DNA of 64,000 bases from Clostridium_F caseinilyticum. Its GTDB lineage: Bacteria > Bacillota > Clostridia > Clostridiales > Clostridiaceae. This document shows, in pieces, positions 17,807-26,979 of the stretch. Position 1 is the stretch's first letter, and each line of letters begins with the position of its first letter. The position numbers and the translations under genes were made by a program. A model generated the notes under the pieces. It saw nothing but the letters and a program-made list of their open reading frames with translations. It was not told the DNA's origin and ran no database searches. The DNA lies in NCBI RefSeq assembly GCF_046127645.1, contig NZ_CP175919.1, one strand, 5' to 3'.

Positions 17807-17840
17807 GTCCACAGGATTTATTGTTAAAATCTTGTGGATT
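17807..17840 (+). terminator. terminator after the CBS gene
   Basis: TCCACAGGATTT and AAATCTTGTGGA pair around a short loop; the downstream U tract is weak. Confidence 0.55.
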
Positions 17841-17903
17841 TGCTATTATATAATGGTACAACGAATACAACTATAAAGTAAAAACTATAAGAGGAGATTT
17901 AAA

Positions 17904-18788
17904 ATGAGTAAGGTAAAATTTATTTATAACCCATATTCAGGAGAAAAAGCTATAGCATCTCAAATAGACCAAGTGATAAGAATACATCAGAAATATGGAT
18001 ATGAAGTAGTGCCTTATAGGATAAGTTTAGAATATAATCTAGATGATGCTTTTGAATCTATTGATGAAAGCTATAAATATATATTGGTAGCAGGAGGAGA
18101 CGGGACTGTAGATAATGTGGTAAATCATTTGAAAAAATTTTCACTTGATCTTCCAATTGCAATATTACCTACAGGTACTGCTAATGATTTTGCTAAATTT
18201 ATTGGTATGCCAATGAATGTTGGAGAGGCCTGTGAGCAAATACTAAAGAGTTCTGTAAAAAAGGTTGATTTAGGTAGGATAAATGATAAATATTTTATCA
18301 ATGTCGCCAGTACAGGATTATTTACAGATGTATCTCAAAAAACTGATGTTAATTTAAAAAATACTATGGGCAAGCTTGCTTATTATGTAAAGGGAATAGA
18401 GCAGCTTCCTAACTTTAGAAGATTAAAAATTAATGTTAAATCTGAAGAAGTTAATTTTGATGGAGATATGTATCTTATGATGGTGTTTAATGGACAAACA
18501 GCAGGCAATCTTCATATGGCATATAAAGCAGAAGTAGATGATGGCATGCTAGATGTAATAATAATAAAAGCTTGTGCTATTAAGGATATGATAGGATTAT
18601 TTATAAAAATGATTAAGGGGGAACACCTAGAAGATGTAAATGCTCTAATATATTTTAAAACTAATAAGCTTATAATAGAATCTAATGAAAATATAGTTAC
18701 AGACATCGATGGAGAAAGAGGTCCAGACTTTCCTTTATGTATAGAGTGTATTGAGGAAGGTTTAGATATTTTAGGTATATTAGATTAA
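17904..18788 (+). CDS. YegS/Rv2252/BmrU family lipid (diacylglycerol-type) kinase
   Basis: The 294-residue protein starts with KFIYNPYSGEK and has the catalytic nucleotide-binding motif VAGGDGTVDNVVN near residue 60 and LPTGTANDFAKFIGMP near residue 90. These define the DAG-kinase catalytic domain; the C-terminal part ends with TDIDGERGPDFP. It should phosphorylate a lipid such as diacylglycerol at the membrane face. Together with pssA it marks a phospholipid-related neighbourhood, although the two genes are in opposite directions. The start follows AAGAGGAGATTTAAA. Confidence 0.92.
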   Translation: MSKVKFIYNPYSGEKAIASQIDQVIRIHQKYGYEVVPYRISLEYNLDDAFESIDESYKYILVAGGDGTVDNVVNHLKKFSLDLPIAILPTGTANDFAKFIGMPMNVGEACEQILKSSVKKVDLGRINDKYFINVASTGLFTDVSQKTDVNLKNTMGKLAYYVKGIEQLPNFRRLKINVKSEEVNFDGDMYLMMVFNGQTAGNLHMAYKAEVDDGMLDVIIIKACAIKDMIGLFIKMIKGEHLEDVNALIYFKTNKLIIESNENIVTDIDGERGPDFPLCIECIEEGLDILGILD

Positions 18789-18861
18789 TATAGGAATATT
18801 TTCACTTTAATATTAATAAATATAAGTAGTAATATTGTTAAATTGGAGAGTTTATTTAGTT

Positions 18862-19506
18862 ATGATAAATTTATTTATTTATATAGCAGCTATATTACTT
18901 ATGTTTATTATATGCATACAAGGCATAAAAATAGCTTTTAAGGCACCTTATAAAATAAAAATTGTATCTATAATAATATATTTTTTAATGATTATGAAAT
19001 TTATATCTTTAACTTTGTTAGTAGTTATTAATAACATAAGAAATTTATATTGGTTAAAATGGATATACTTTTTTGATTTTATAGCTGTACCTATAACTAT
19101 ATTAATATGTTTCTATATATGTGTAAAAAATAATAAATTTAGCTTAAATTATATAATTTGTATAATAGCGCTAATAAGTTCCGTTTTAATGTTTTTTATT
19201 AGTAAATATAGTTTGAACATAAATATGTTCAATAAACAATATTATATAATGGAACTATTAACACCCATAAATATGTATATATTTTTCATAGTTATTAATT
19301 TAATATTTCTAATATTATACTTTAAAAAGCATAATAATAAATATATAAATAAAAATATATTATATTTAATGTTTTTCAGTACAATAGTAAATATATCAGA
19401 TATTATATTAAGTTTTTTAAATATTAATATATTGCCTCCAAATATATTAGGGAATATTATTTGGATATATACTCTACACATATCTGTAAATAAATTAATA
19501 AAATGA
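18862..19506 (+). CDS. hypothetical membrane protein with about seven helices
   Basis: I do not recognise the family. The product is nearly all hydrophobic, with about seven membrane spans separated by short basic loops, resembling the 7TM sensor region of some histidine kinases but without a kinase domain. I chose ATG at 18862, downstream of TTGGAGAG; spacing is long and the TTG at 18835 cannot be excluded. It lies 73 bases after the lipid kinase gene in the same direction and may be co-transcribed. Confidence 0.55.
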   Translation: MINLFIYIAAILLMFIICIQGIKIAFKAPYKIKIVSIIIYFLMIMKFISLTLLVVINNIRNLYWLKWIYFFDFIAVPITILICFYICVKNNKFSLNYIICIIALISSVLMFFISKYSLNINMFNKQYYIMELLTPINMYIFFIVINLIFLILYFKKHNNKYINKNILYLMFFSTIVNISDIILSFLNINILPPNILGNIIWIYTLHISVNKLIK

Positions 19507-19677
19507 AATTTATTTAACTAAGAAAATTGCATAATTCATTTTGACATATAATTATATAAATATATTTGTTTAGATATAGTATGTTATATGTGGATTTGAA
19601 GTTAATTAATTATAAAATTTCCTAAACTATATAATTAATTATAGAACTTATAACAATTTTTATTTATAATATATAAA

Positions 19678-19706
19678 AAATAAACAGCATTAAATGCTGT
19701 TTATTT
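19678..19706. terminator. bidirectional terminator
   Basis: AAATAAACAGCATT pairs perfectly with AATGCTGTTTATTT; it overlaps the stop codon of the convergent ygiQ-like gene. Confidence 0.9.
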
Positions 19707-21662
19707 TCTTTTTTTATGTTTAGAAAGGGAATTTTTTTTAGATTTTTTATTGATATTAGTAGTGTTTTTGTTGTAATTATTGCTTTTAGAATTATTACTT
19801 TTATGATTCTTATTAGTATTTTTAGAATTAGTATTTTTATGAAATTTTTTATAATGCTTATTATAAGGGATTAAACAATCAGGTCCATTGCCTATTAAAT
19901 CTTCTCTATGGGCTTTTAATAAGGCTTCCTTAACTAAATCATAGTTATCAGGAATAGTAAATTGCAGCAATGCCCTCTGCATACTTTTTTCTTTTTGTTC
20001 TTTAGGAATATAAACTTTTTCTCCTGTTAAAGGATTTAGTCCTGTATAATACATAGTAGTTGATAAACTTCCAGGAGTAGGATAGAAGTCTTGTACTTGC
20101 TCTGGAGTATAGCCCATTTTTTTTATATATTGAGCTAATTCTATAGCAGCCTTCAAATCGCTACCAGGGTGGCTAGACATTAAATAAGGAACTAAAAATT
20201 GTTTTTTATGTATTTTTTTGTTTATATCATAATATTTTTTTACAAAAGAATCATAAACATTTCTAGTTGGTTTTCCCATTAACTTTAAAACTTTATCACT
20301 TATATGTTCAGGAGCAACTTTTAACTGTCCGCTTATATGATGTTCACATAATTCTTTAAAAAATTCATCGTTTTTATCATATATTAAATAATCAAATCTA
20401 ATACCAGAACGTATGAATACTTTCTTTACATTAGGGATTTTTCTTATTTTTCTTAATAAATTTAAATATTCTTTATGATCTACAATTAGATTTTTACATG
20501 CACTAGGGAATACACATTGTTTATTCTTACAAGTACCATGCCTTTCTTGAACTTTACAAGCCCTATGCCTAAAGTTAGCTGTAGGACCACCTACATCATG
20601 TATATAACCTTTGAAGTCTTTCATATTAGTCATTATATTTGCTTCTTTTAAAATAGAGTCTTGGCTTCTATTTTGAATAACCCTGCCTTGGTGAAAGGTT
20701 AAAGCACAAAAAGAACAACTTCCATAACAGCCTCTATGGCTAGTAATTGAAAATTTAACCTCTTTAATAGCAGGAATACCACCTTCAGATTCGTACATAG
20801 GATGATAAGTTCTAGCATATGGAAGTGCATAAACCTCATCCATTTCTTCTTGAGATAATGGGGGTTGGGGAGGATTTTGAACTACATATCTATCTTTATG
20901 TTTTTGTACTAAGGTTTTACCCCTTATGGAATCTTGTTCGTAGTATTGTACTTTGTAAGCTTCTGCATAGGATTTTTTATTTGTAGAAACTTCTTCAAAG
21001 GAAGGAATTTCAATATAATCATGTAAATTAGAAATATCTTTTTCAATATAAGCTGTACCTCTTACATCTTTTATACTATCTATTTTCATTCCATATCTTA
21101 AAAGGTTACAAACTTGTACTACAGGTTTTTCACCCATACCATATATTAATAAATTCGCACTGGAGTCTTCTAAAATACTTCTCCTCACTGAATTATCCCA
21201 ATAATCATAATGAGCAAATCTTCTTAAACTAGCTTCTATGCCACCTATTATTATAGGGGAATCTTTAAAAGCTTCTTTGATTTTATTGCAATAAACAACA
21301 ACAGCTCTATCTGGCCTATATCCAGATTTACCACCTGGAGAATAAAAGTCATCATGTCTTTTTTTCTTAGAGGCAGTATAATGATTTACCATAGAATCTA
21401 TATTACCAGAGTTAACTAAAAATCCATATTTAGGCTTACCCAATTTTTTAAAGTCATTTATACTTTTCCAATCAGGTTGAGCTATAACCCCTACAGTAAA
21501 TCCTTCTCTTTCTAATACTCTGCCTATAATCGCAGTACCGAAAGATGGATGATCTACATAAGCATCACCAGTTACTATTATAAAATCTAAAATATCTATA
21601 TTCCTTTTTTTCAAATCCTCTTTACTTACAGGTAAAAAGTTTATGTTATTCAATATGTTCAT
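19701..21662 (-). CDS. YgiQ family radical SAM protein
   Basis: The 653-residue protein has the N-terminal LDFIIVTGDAYVDHPSFGTA motif of the YgiQ (UPF0313) family, which resembles a B12-binding fold. Its radical-SAM cluster motif CYGSCSFC (CxxxCxxC) lies in SITSHRGCYGSCSFCALTF. Function is unknown. The final 45 residues are a Lys/Asn/Ser-rich, probably disordered tail. AGGAG lies one base before the ATG at 21662; the TTG three codons later (21653) has more usual spacing and could be the true start. Confidence 0.93.
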   Translation of the reverse strand: MNILNNINFLPVSKEDLKKRNIDILDFIIVTGDAYVDHPSFGTAIIGRVLEREGFTVGVIAQPDWKSINDFKKLGKPKYGFLVNSGNIDSMVNHYTASKKKRHDDFYSPGGKSGYRPDRAVVVYCNKIKEAFKDSPIIIGGIEASLRRFAHYDYWDNSVRRSILEDSSANLLIYGMGEKPVVQVCNLLRYGMKIDSIKDVRGTAYIEKDISNLHDYIEIPSFEEVSTNKKSYAEAYKVQYYEQDSIRGKTLVQKHKDRYVVQNPPQPPLSQEEMDEVYALPYARTYHPMYESEGGIPAIKEVKFSITSHRGCYGSCSFCALTFHQGRVIQNRSQDSILKEANIMTNMKDFKGYIHDVGGPTANFRHRACKVQERHGTCKNKQCVFPSACKNLIVDHKEYLNLLRKIRKIPNVKKVFIRSGIRFDYLIYDKNDEFFKELCEHHISGQLKVAPEHISDKVLKLMGKPTRNVYDSFVKKYYDINKKIHKKQFLVPYLMSSHPGSDLKAAIELAQYIKKMGYTPEQVQDFYPTPGSLSTTMYYTGLNPLTGEKVYIPKEQKEKSMQRALLQFTIPDNYDLVKEALLKAHREDLIGNGPDCLIPYNKHYKKFHKNTNSKNTNKNHKSNNSKSNNYNKNTTNINKKSKKNSLSKHKKRK

Positions 21663-21829
21663 TCTCCTATCTTAAATACAATTTTGTAATAATATTATTA
21701 TACAGTTCATTTTGTTTAATATCAAAAATAATTTAAAGATAAGAAATATGGTATAAAATGAAGATATATTAAAATAAAAGAATGTAAACTTAAATAATGA
21801 ATAAATTTAAAAAAATTTGATAAATTCAG

Positions 21830-21858
21830 TTGCAAAATAGAGATATAAACAATATAAT
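21830..21858 (+). promoter_or_regulatory. sigma-A-type promoter of the M-box transcript
   Basis: TTGCAA, a 17-base spacer and TATAAT at 21853-21858, about 30 bases upstream of the riboswitch. Confidence 0.7.
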
Positions 21859-21887
21859 AAAAATATAAGGTTAAATGTTAATAATGT

Positions 21888-22086
21888 ACGTTAGGTGAGG
21901 CTCCTATATAGATATACGCTACTGCCCGGAAACATCGAGAGATGCCAATGGGTCACCAGGTATTACCGAAATAAGGTTTTACTTAATGTAGCTGGCTTTG
22001 GTCCAAAGCTATATAGTGCTAAAACTCAACGATTGATGTTAAAGTTTTAGTTATGTATGTATAGGGAGCCAAGTGGGCTCTTTTTG
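21888..22086 (+). promoter_or_regulatory. M-box (ykoK) magnesium riboswitch with terminator
   Basis: The conserved M-box blocks GTTAGGTGAGGCTCCTATAT, GCTACTGCCC, CATCGAGAGATGCCAATGGG and CACCAGGTA occur in order. The expression platform ends in GAGCC-AAGT-GGGCTC followed by TTTTTGTTTT (22063-22090). High magnesium should favour termination and shut off the downstream gene. Confidence 0.95.
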
Positions 22087-22099
22087 TTTTATAAACAGA

Positions 22100-22225
22100 G
22101 TTCTTAGTTTCAGAGGGAGTTTTTACTCCATCTAAAGCTTAGGAATCGTTATCCAGGGACCTAGTCGCTCTTTGCTCCCACTTTAAAGAAGGTAGGAATA
22201 TTAGAGCGAGTAGTCATGGGATAAA
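22100..22225 (+). repeat. dispersed ~125-bp repeat, copy A
   Basis: Starts TTCTTAGTTTCAGAGGGAG with a hairpin (GGGAG-TTTTT-ACTCC) and continues through GTTATCCAGGGACCTAGTCG and AGAGCGAGTAGTCATGGGAT. It matches the reverse complement of 60911-61038 almost base for base. It lies between the M-box terminator and the MgtE-like gene. Confidence 0.8.
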
Positions 22226-22381
22226 TTTTTTAGGATGGTGATTTAGATGGAAATTGGTCCGTATGATGGGAGAAGAGGCCAAAGAAAAATTATATTATTT
22301 TATACAGGAATATTCATTTAAGTAAAACTATTTAATTGTAGCTTAGGATATTCCTTTATAAATGTGAAGGGAGGAATATTT

Positions 22382-23647
22382 ATGAAGAAGCTACAAAGTT
22401 TTTTCTTAAGTAAAATTATTAATAAAAGAGTGTATGATGAATATGGTGACTGTATAGGTAAACTAATTGATATTTATGTAACATCTGAAGATGATTATCC
22501 AAGAGCCATAGCTTATAAAATAAAAAAGGGAAGAGAAATAGTAAATTATGAGTTTAAAAATATTTCTTTTTATGATGATGAAGGCAAAGCTATAATAAAA
22601 GTAATAGGTACTAGAGATATAATATTAAGAAAATATTCTTATTTATTATCCCAACATCTTTTAGATAAACAAATAATTGATATAAATGGCAAAAAGATGG
22701 TTAAGGTACATGATTTAAGAATTGGAGAAATTGCAGGAGAGTATAAAGTAATAGCTGTAGATACAGGTGCATTAGCCTTAAGTAGAAGAATAGGAATGGA
22801 AAATCTATTAAGAAGTATTTATAAAATATTTAATAAGAAAATGGAAGATACTTTGATAATGTGGGATAGTGTAGAATCTTTAGAGATGATGGATAATAAT
22901 TTGAAACTATCTGTATCTTATCAAAAACTTTCAACACTACATCCAGCAGATTTAGCAGATATTATAGAAGACATGAATGATAGCTATAGAAAATTAGTTT
23001 TTGAAAGTTTGGATGATGACTTAGCTGCAGATACTTTTGAAGAAATAGATATAGAAGTAAAAACAGAAATGTTGGAAGAAATGACTTCTTCTAAAAAAGC
23101 TGAAATCATATATAATATGTCAAAGGATGAAGCTGCAGATGTATTGACACAAATGAAAGAAGAAGAGGTAGAAGAAATACTTTCTATTATGGAAGAAAAA
23201 GATGCCAAGGATATAAGAAAACTTATGAATTATAATGAAGAGACTACTGGAAGTATAATGAATAAAGACTTTATAGCGTTCAATGTTAATATAACTGCAG
23301 AGGAAACTATAGACTTATTAAGAGAAATAAAGCCTAAGGATGAAGAAGCATATTATATATATATTATAGATGAAAAGGAACAGTTAAAGGGAGCTATATC
23401 TCTTACGGATTTAATAATATGTGCTCCAGAAGCTAAATTAAAGGATATAATGGATAAAGATATAGTAAAAGTTAAAGATACAGATCATATAAATGAAGCT
23501 GTAGAGTTAGCAATAAAGTATGATTTATTATCTATTCCTGTAATTGAAGGAGAAGACAAATTATGTGGTATTATATCCATAGATGATATTGTAGAGGATG
23601 TATTTGCACCTATGTGGAGAAAAAAAGTTAAAATAGTTGCAATTTAA
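22382..23647 (+). CDS. MgtE-N/CBS-domain regulatory protein with PRC-barrel region, no membrane domain
   Basis: The 421-residue protein begins with two PRC-barrel-like segments (KRVYDEYGDCIGKLIDIYV; IDINGKKMVKVHDLRIGEI). An MgtE N-terminal helical domain follows (LSTLHPADLADIIEDM through ETTGSIMNKDFI), then a pair of CBS domains. The membrane channel domain of MgtE is absent and no transporter gene follows, yet the M-box implies a magnesium-linked role. The ATG at 22382 follows GGGAGGAATATTT; the GTG at 22364 precedes that site. The N domain and CBS pair in MgtE sense cytosolic magnesium. Confidence 0.87.
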   Translation: MKKLQSFFLSKIINKRVYDEYGDCIGKLIDIYVTSEDDYPRAIAYKIKKGREIVNYEFKNISFYDDEGKAIIKVIGTRDIILRKYSYLLSQHLLDKQIIDINGKKMVKVHDLRIGEIAGEYKVIAVDTGALALSRRIGMENLLRSIYKIFNKKMEDTLIMWDSVESLEMMDNNLKLSVSYQKLSTLHPADLADIIEDMNDSYRKLVFESLDDDLAADTFEEIDIEVKTEMLEEMTSSKKAEIIYNMSKDEAADVLTQMKEEEVEEILSIMEEKDAKDIRKLMNYNEETTGSIMNKDFIAFNVNITAEETIDLLREIKPKDEEAYYIYIIDEKEQLKGAISLTDLIICAPEAKLKDIMDKDIVKVKDTDHINEAVELAIKYDLLSIPVIEGEDKLCGIISIDDIVEDVFAPMWRKKVKIVAI

Positions 23648-23777
23648 AATTATAGGATATCGGCTATTTAAAAGAAGTTTAGATGGTGACTAAAAACATT
23701 ACGACTTTAGTAGTGAGAGGAATAGCCATTTAAAAAATGCATTTTAAAATAGAATTAATTTTTAGTATTAGGAAAAT

Positions 23778-23825
23778 AAAAATACATGTAATAAGCTTAT
23801 TTTTATGTTTATTACATGTATTTTT
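23778..23825 (+). terminator. terminator after the MgtE-like gene
   Basis: AAAAATACATGTAATAA pairs perfectly with TTATTACATGTATTTTT and is followed by a U-rich run. Confidence 0.88.
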
Positions 23826-23943
23826 ATTTTTTTGTCAAATTTAAATTTATTTTTATTATATAAATAAGTATTTTTTATTATTTTATGCGCAAACTAATTT
23901 TAAGATAAATAGCAAAACTATGGATTTTGTGGGAGGAGTATTA

Positions 23944-24642
23944 ATGAAGAAGAATATATATTTAAAAAGAGCAATAATATATGTTTTAGCTATAATGTTA
24001 GCTTATGGCAGTACTACTCTTTATATATTACCCTATACAAATGCTACTAAGGCTGTAGCATATTATTATGGGAATAGAGGAGATACTATTTCACAGGTTC
24101 AAAGAAAACTTAAAGCCTGGGGATATTATAGCGGTGGAGTAGATGGAATATTTGGTCATGGAACTTATACAGCTGTAAGAAGTTTTCAATCTAAAAATGG
24201 TTTGAAAGTAGATGGAGTAATTGGAGATAAAACTTTAGCTGCCCTTGGAATAAGCACGGGATCATCATCAGGTGGAAGTGCAAGTTCTAACAACCAAGAT
24301 GTTATGCTTTTAGCTAGACTTATAAATGGGGAAGCTAGAGGAGAACCTTATGAAGGTCAAGTAGCAGTAGGAGCGGTAGTTTTAAATAGAACAAGGAATC
24401 CTAAATTCCCTAATAGTGTAGCTGGAGTCATATATCAACCAGGTGCATTTACTGCTATAGTAGATGGTCAAATACATGCAACTATGGAACAAAATTCTAT
24501 AAACGCGGCTAGAGATGCCTTAAATGGATGGGATCCTTCTGGTGGTGCTATGTATTATTTTAATCCATCAACAGCTACAAGTTCTTGGATTTGGTCAAGA
24601 CCATTAATAAAAGTAATAGGAAAACATAGATTTTGTAAATAA
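23944..24642 (+). CDS. SleB-like spore cortex-lytic/cell wall hydrolase
   Basis: A signal-anchor (RAIIYVLAIMLAYGSTTLYIL) precedes a peptidoglycan-binding domain (ISQVQRKLKAWGYYSGGVDG..FGHGTYTAVRSFQ). A Ser/Gly linker leads to a Hydrolase_2/SleB catalytic domain with LLARLINGEARGEPYEGQVA, whose Glu is the likely catalytic residue, and the C-terminal HRFCK. SleB proteins degrade spore cortex during germination; other members act on vegetative wall. The ATG at 23944 follows GGGAGGAGTATTA. It is monocistronic. Confidence 0.9.
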   Translation: MKKNIYLKRAIIYVLAIMLAYGSTTLYILPYTNATKAVAYYYGNRGDTISQVQRKLKAWGYYSGGVDGIFGHGTYTAVRSFQSKNGLKVDGVIGDKTLAALGISTGSSSGGSASSNNQDVMLLARLINGEARGEPYEGQVAVGAVVLNRTRNPKFPNSVAGVIYQPGAFTAIVDGQIHATMEQNSINAARDALNGWDPSGGAMYYFNPSTATSSWIWSRPLIKVIGKHRFCK

Positions 24643-24646
24643 GTAG

Positions 24647-24674
24647 TTGACAAATTCAAAAAATATCATATAAT
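24647..24674 (+). promoter_or_regulatory. sigma-A-type promoter of cysK-cysE
   Basis: Consensus TTGACA (24647-24652), a 16-base spacer and TATAAT (24669-24674). Confidence 0.8.
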
Positions 24675-24704
24675 TATATTATAGAATTCATACCAAAATA
24701 GTCG

Positions 24705-24980
24705 GAAATGAAAAACGTTGAAAAAGGAAAGTAGCATACTCAATCTTTTCAGAGAGGAAATTATTTTGTTGGAAAATTTCTAAAGAAGGTTTATGTGAAG
24801 TGCCCTTTGGAGTTGTGTACCGAATAAAGTAGGCTACATCGGGTTCACCCGTTATAGTGATAGGGTATAAATTTATTAGTACCTGAATAAAGTGAGATTT
24901 TAATATCTAACTAGAGTGGAACCACGGAGAATATACTTCGTCTCTATATTTTATTTATAGAGATGAAGTTTTTTTATATT
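24705..24980 (+). promoter_or_regulatory. T-box leader (cysteine) of cysK-cysE
   Basis: The core AGAGTGGAACCACGG (24913-24927) is followed by the terminator ACTTCGTCTCTATA..TATAGAGATGAAGT with a U tract (to 24975). The specifier context GTGAAG-TGC-CCTTTGG places UGC (Cys) at 24801-24803, which fits the cysteine biosynthesis genes downstream. Uncharged tRNA-Cys should switch the operon on. Confidence 0.95.
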
Positions 24981-25008
24981 AAATTTATTTTAAAAAGGGG
25001 AGATCGAT

Positions 25009-25923
25009 ATGGTATATGAAGATTCTATAAATTTAATAGGAAATACGCCTATGTTTAAATTAAAAAATATGAAAGAAGAAAATATGGCAGATGTTTATGT
25101 AAAATTAGAAAAGTTTAACCCTGGTGGCAGCATAAAAGATAGAGCGGCCTTAGGTATGATTGAAGAAGCTGAAAAGATGGGTAAAATAAAACCAGGAGAT
25201 ATAATAGTAGAGCCTACAAGTGGGAACACAGGTATAGGACTTGCTATGGTTGGCAGATTAAAAGGATATAAAGTTATTATTGTTATGCCAGATTCTATGA
25301 GTATAGAAAGAAGAAATATGATTAAAGCTTACGGGGCAGAATTAGTTCTTACAGAAGGAAATAGAGGTATGACAGGAGCTATAGAAAAAGCAGAAGAATT
25401 AGCTAGAAATAAAAATGGATATTTTATTCCTCAACAATTTTCAAACAGAGCTAATTCAAAAAAACATTATGAAACTACTGCTGTAGAAATATTAGATGAT
25501 GTAGAAGATTTAGATGCTTTTGTAGCTTCAGTAGGTACAGGAGGAACTATAGCAGGTATTGGAAGAAGATTAAAAGAATTTAATAAAAATATAGAAGTTA
25601 TAGCTGTAGAACCTTATAATTCACCAGTAATATCAGGAGGAAAAGCAGCACCACACAAAATACAGGGTATAGGAGCAGGGTTTATACCAGAAGTATATGA
25701 AAAAGATGTAGTAGATGAGGTAATGACTATAACAGACGAAGAATCCTATGAATATGCTAGGAGATTTGGAGTAGAAGAGGGAATATTAATAGGCATATCT
25801 TCTGGAGCAAATATAGCAGCAGCTATAAAAATAGCTAAAAAATTAGGAAAAGGTAAAAAAGTTGTAACCGTAGCCTCAGATGGTGGAGAAAAGTATATTT
25901 CTACAGGGCTATATGATAAATAA
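25009..25923 (+). CDS. cysK: cysteine synthase A (O-acetylserine sulfhydrylase)
   Basis: The PLP enzyme of 304 residues makes cysteine from O-acetylserine and sulfide. The PLP lysine lies in GGSIKDRAA (near residue 42), the substrate loop in PTSGNTGIGLAM, the cofactor-phosphate-binding loop in VGTGGTIAGIG, and the C-terminal SSGANIAAA segment is present. It follows the Cys T-box, with AAAAGGGGAGATCGAT before the ATG. cysE begins 14 bases after its stop codon, so the two final steps of cysteine synthesis are co-expressed. Confidence 0.97.
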   Translation: MVYEDSINLIGNTPMFKLKNMKEENMADVYVKLEKFNPGGSIKDRAALGMIEEAEKMGKIKPGDIIVEPTSGNTGIGLAMVGRLKGYKVIIVMPDSMSIERRNMIKAYGAELVLTEGNRGMTGAIEKAEELARNKNGYFIPQQFSNRANSKKHYETTAVEILDDVEDLDAFVASVGTGGTIAGIGRRLKEFNKNIEVIAVEPYNSPVISGGKAAPHKIQGIGAGFIPEVYEKDVVDEVMTITDEESYEYARRFGVEEGILIGISSGANIAAAIKIAKKLGKGKKVVTVASDGGEKYISTGLYDK

Positions 25924-25937
25924 AAGAGGTGAGTTTT

Positions 25938-26534
25938 GTGAAAAATCCTTTTAAAACTTTAATATATGATTTGGAAAATGCTAAGGAAAAAGATCCAGCA
26001 GCTAGAAATGTTTTAGAAGTTTTTATATTATATCCATTTATTCATGCTTTAATAGGTTACAGAATATCACATTTATTTTATAATGCACACTTATTCTTTT
26101 TAGCTAGACTTATTTCCCAAATATCAAGATTTTTTACAGGTATAGAAATTCATCCGGGAGCAACTATAGGGAAAGGACTTTTTATAGATCATGGTATGGG
26201 AGTTGTTATTGGCGAAACTGCCGAAGTTGGAGACAATGTAACTTTATATCATGGAGTAACTTTAGGCGGAACAGGAAAAGATAAAGGTAAAAGACATCCT
26301 ACCGTAGGTGATAATGTTGTAATAGGAAGTGGTGCAAAAATATTAGGTCCTATAAATATAGGAGATAATGTAAAAATAGGAGCTAATGCAGTAGTTTTGC
26401 ATGATGTACCAGATAACTCTACAGCAGTAGGAATACCAGCAAAGGTGGTAAGATATGAAAAAAAATCCTCTGTTATAGAAATAAGAGATTATAATGGGGT
26501 TAAAAAAGTAATATATAATGATATGATAATATAA
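25938..26534 (+). CDS. cysE: serine O-acetyltransferase
   Basis: This hexapeptide-repeat enzyme of about 198 residues makes O-acetylserine from serine and acetyl-CoA. The N-terminal helical part includes KDPAARNVLEVFILYP; the left-handed beta-helix includes IEIHPGATIGKGLFIDHGMG, GETAEVGDNVTLYHGVTLGG and the end loop GIPAKVV. Start is GTG at 25938, six bases after AGAGGTG; the GTG at 25929 overlaps the site. The regulatory C-terminal tail is short. Confidence 0.96.
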   Translation: MKNPFKTLIYDLENAKEKDPAARNVLEVFILYPFIHALIGYRISHLFYNAHLFFLARLISQISRFFTGIEIHPGATIGKGLFIDHGMGVVIGETAEVGDNVTLYHGVTLGGTGKDKGKRHPTVGDNVVIGSGAKILGPINIGDNVKIGANAVVLHDVPDNSTAVGIPAKVVRYEKKSSVIEIRDYNGVKKVIYNDMII

Positions 26535-26592
26535 TTTTGGATAAAAAATTGATATGGATTATTAAGAAACTATAAAAATATCATAGAAATTT

Positions 26593-26706
26593 ATGGATAG
26601 ATTTAATAAGGGTTCACAACATCTAGGATTTTTCATAAGCAGATACCCTAATTTACAGAAAGAAAAAAATAAAGATATACAAAATGAATCTAAAATAAGA
26701 ATATAA
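26593..26706 (+). CDS. possible 37-residue small ORF (doubtful)
   Basis: An ATG-initiated frame encodes a hydrophilic peptide beginning MDRFNKGSQHLGFFISRYPN and is followed by a terminator at 26737. There is no good ribosome site before the ATG. It may be a remnant; the whole 26535-26979 gap holds nothing else convincing apart from the terminator. Confidence 0.25.
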   Translation: MDRFNKGSQHLGFFISRYPNLQKEKNKDIQNESKIRI

Positions 26707-26736
26707 ATAAAAAAGTCAATTCGTTTGAATATATGA

Positions 26737-26777
26737 AAGAAGGGAAAACAATAATTTATATTGCTTTTCCCTCTTTA
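26737..26777. terminator. strong intrinsic terminator
   Basis: AAAGAAGGGAAAACAAT pairs with ATTGCTTTTCCCTCTTT across a short AT loop; it probably ends the cysK-cysE transcript. Confidence 0.85.
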
Positions 26778-26979
26778 TATATAAAATCTTCCAATATATT
26801 AGACTATTAGCATAGACTTTTAAATAAATAATAATTATAATTTACTTAGAATAGTATTTATAAATGAGAATTTAATTTTAATTGGATTTGTATTTTATTT
26901 GAATTTTAATTAAATTAATTTAGATGCTTTTATAAGTGTTATTAATAAGATAAATTGGGAGTTTTGAGAGGTGTTATAA

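Noticed and set aside
22300..22360. Inverted AGGAATATT..GATATTCCT upstream of the MgtE-like gene as an operator
   Set aside because: Short, AT-rich and imperfect; the M-box already explains control and no known operator matches.
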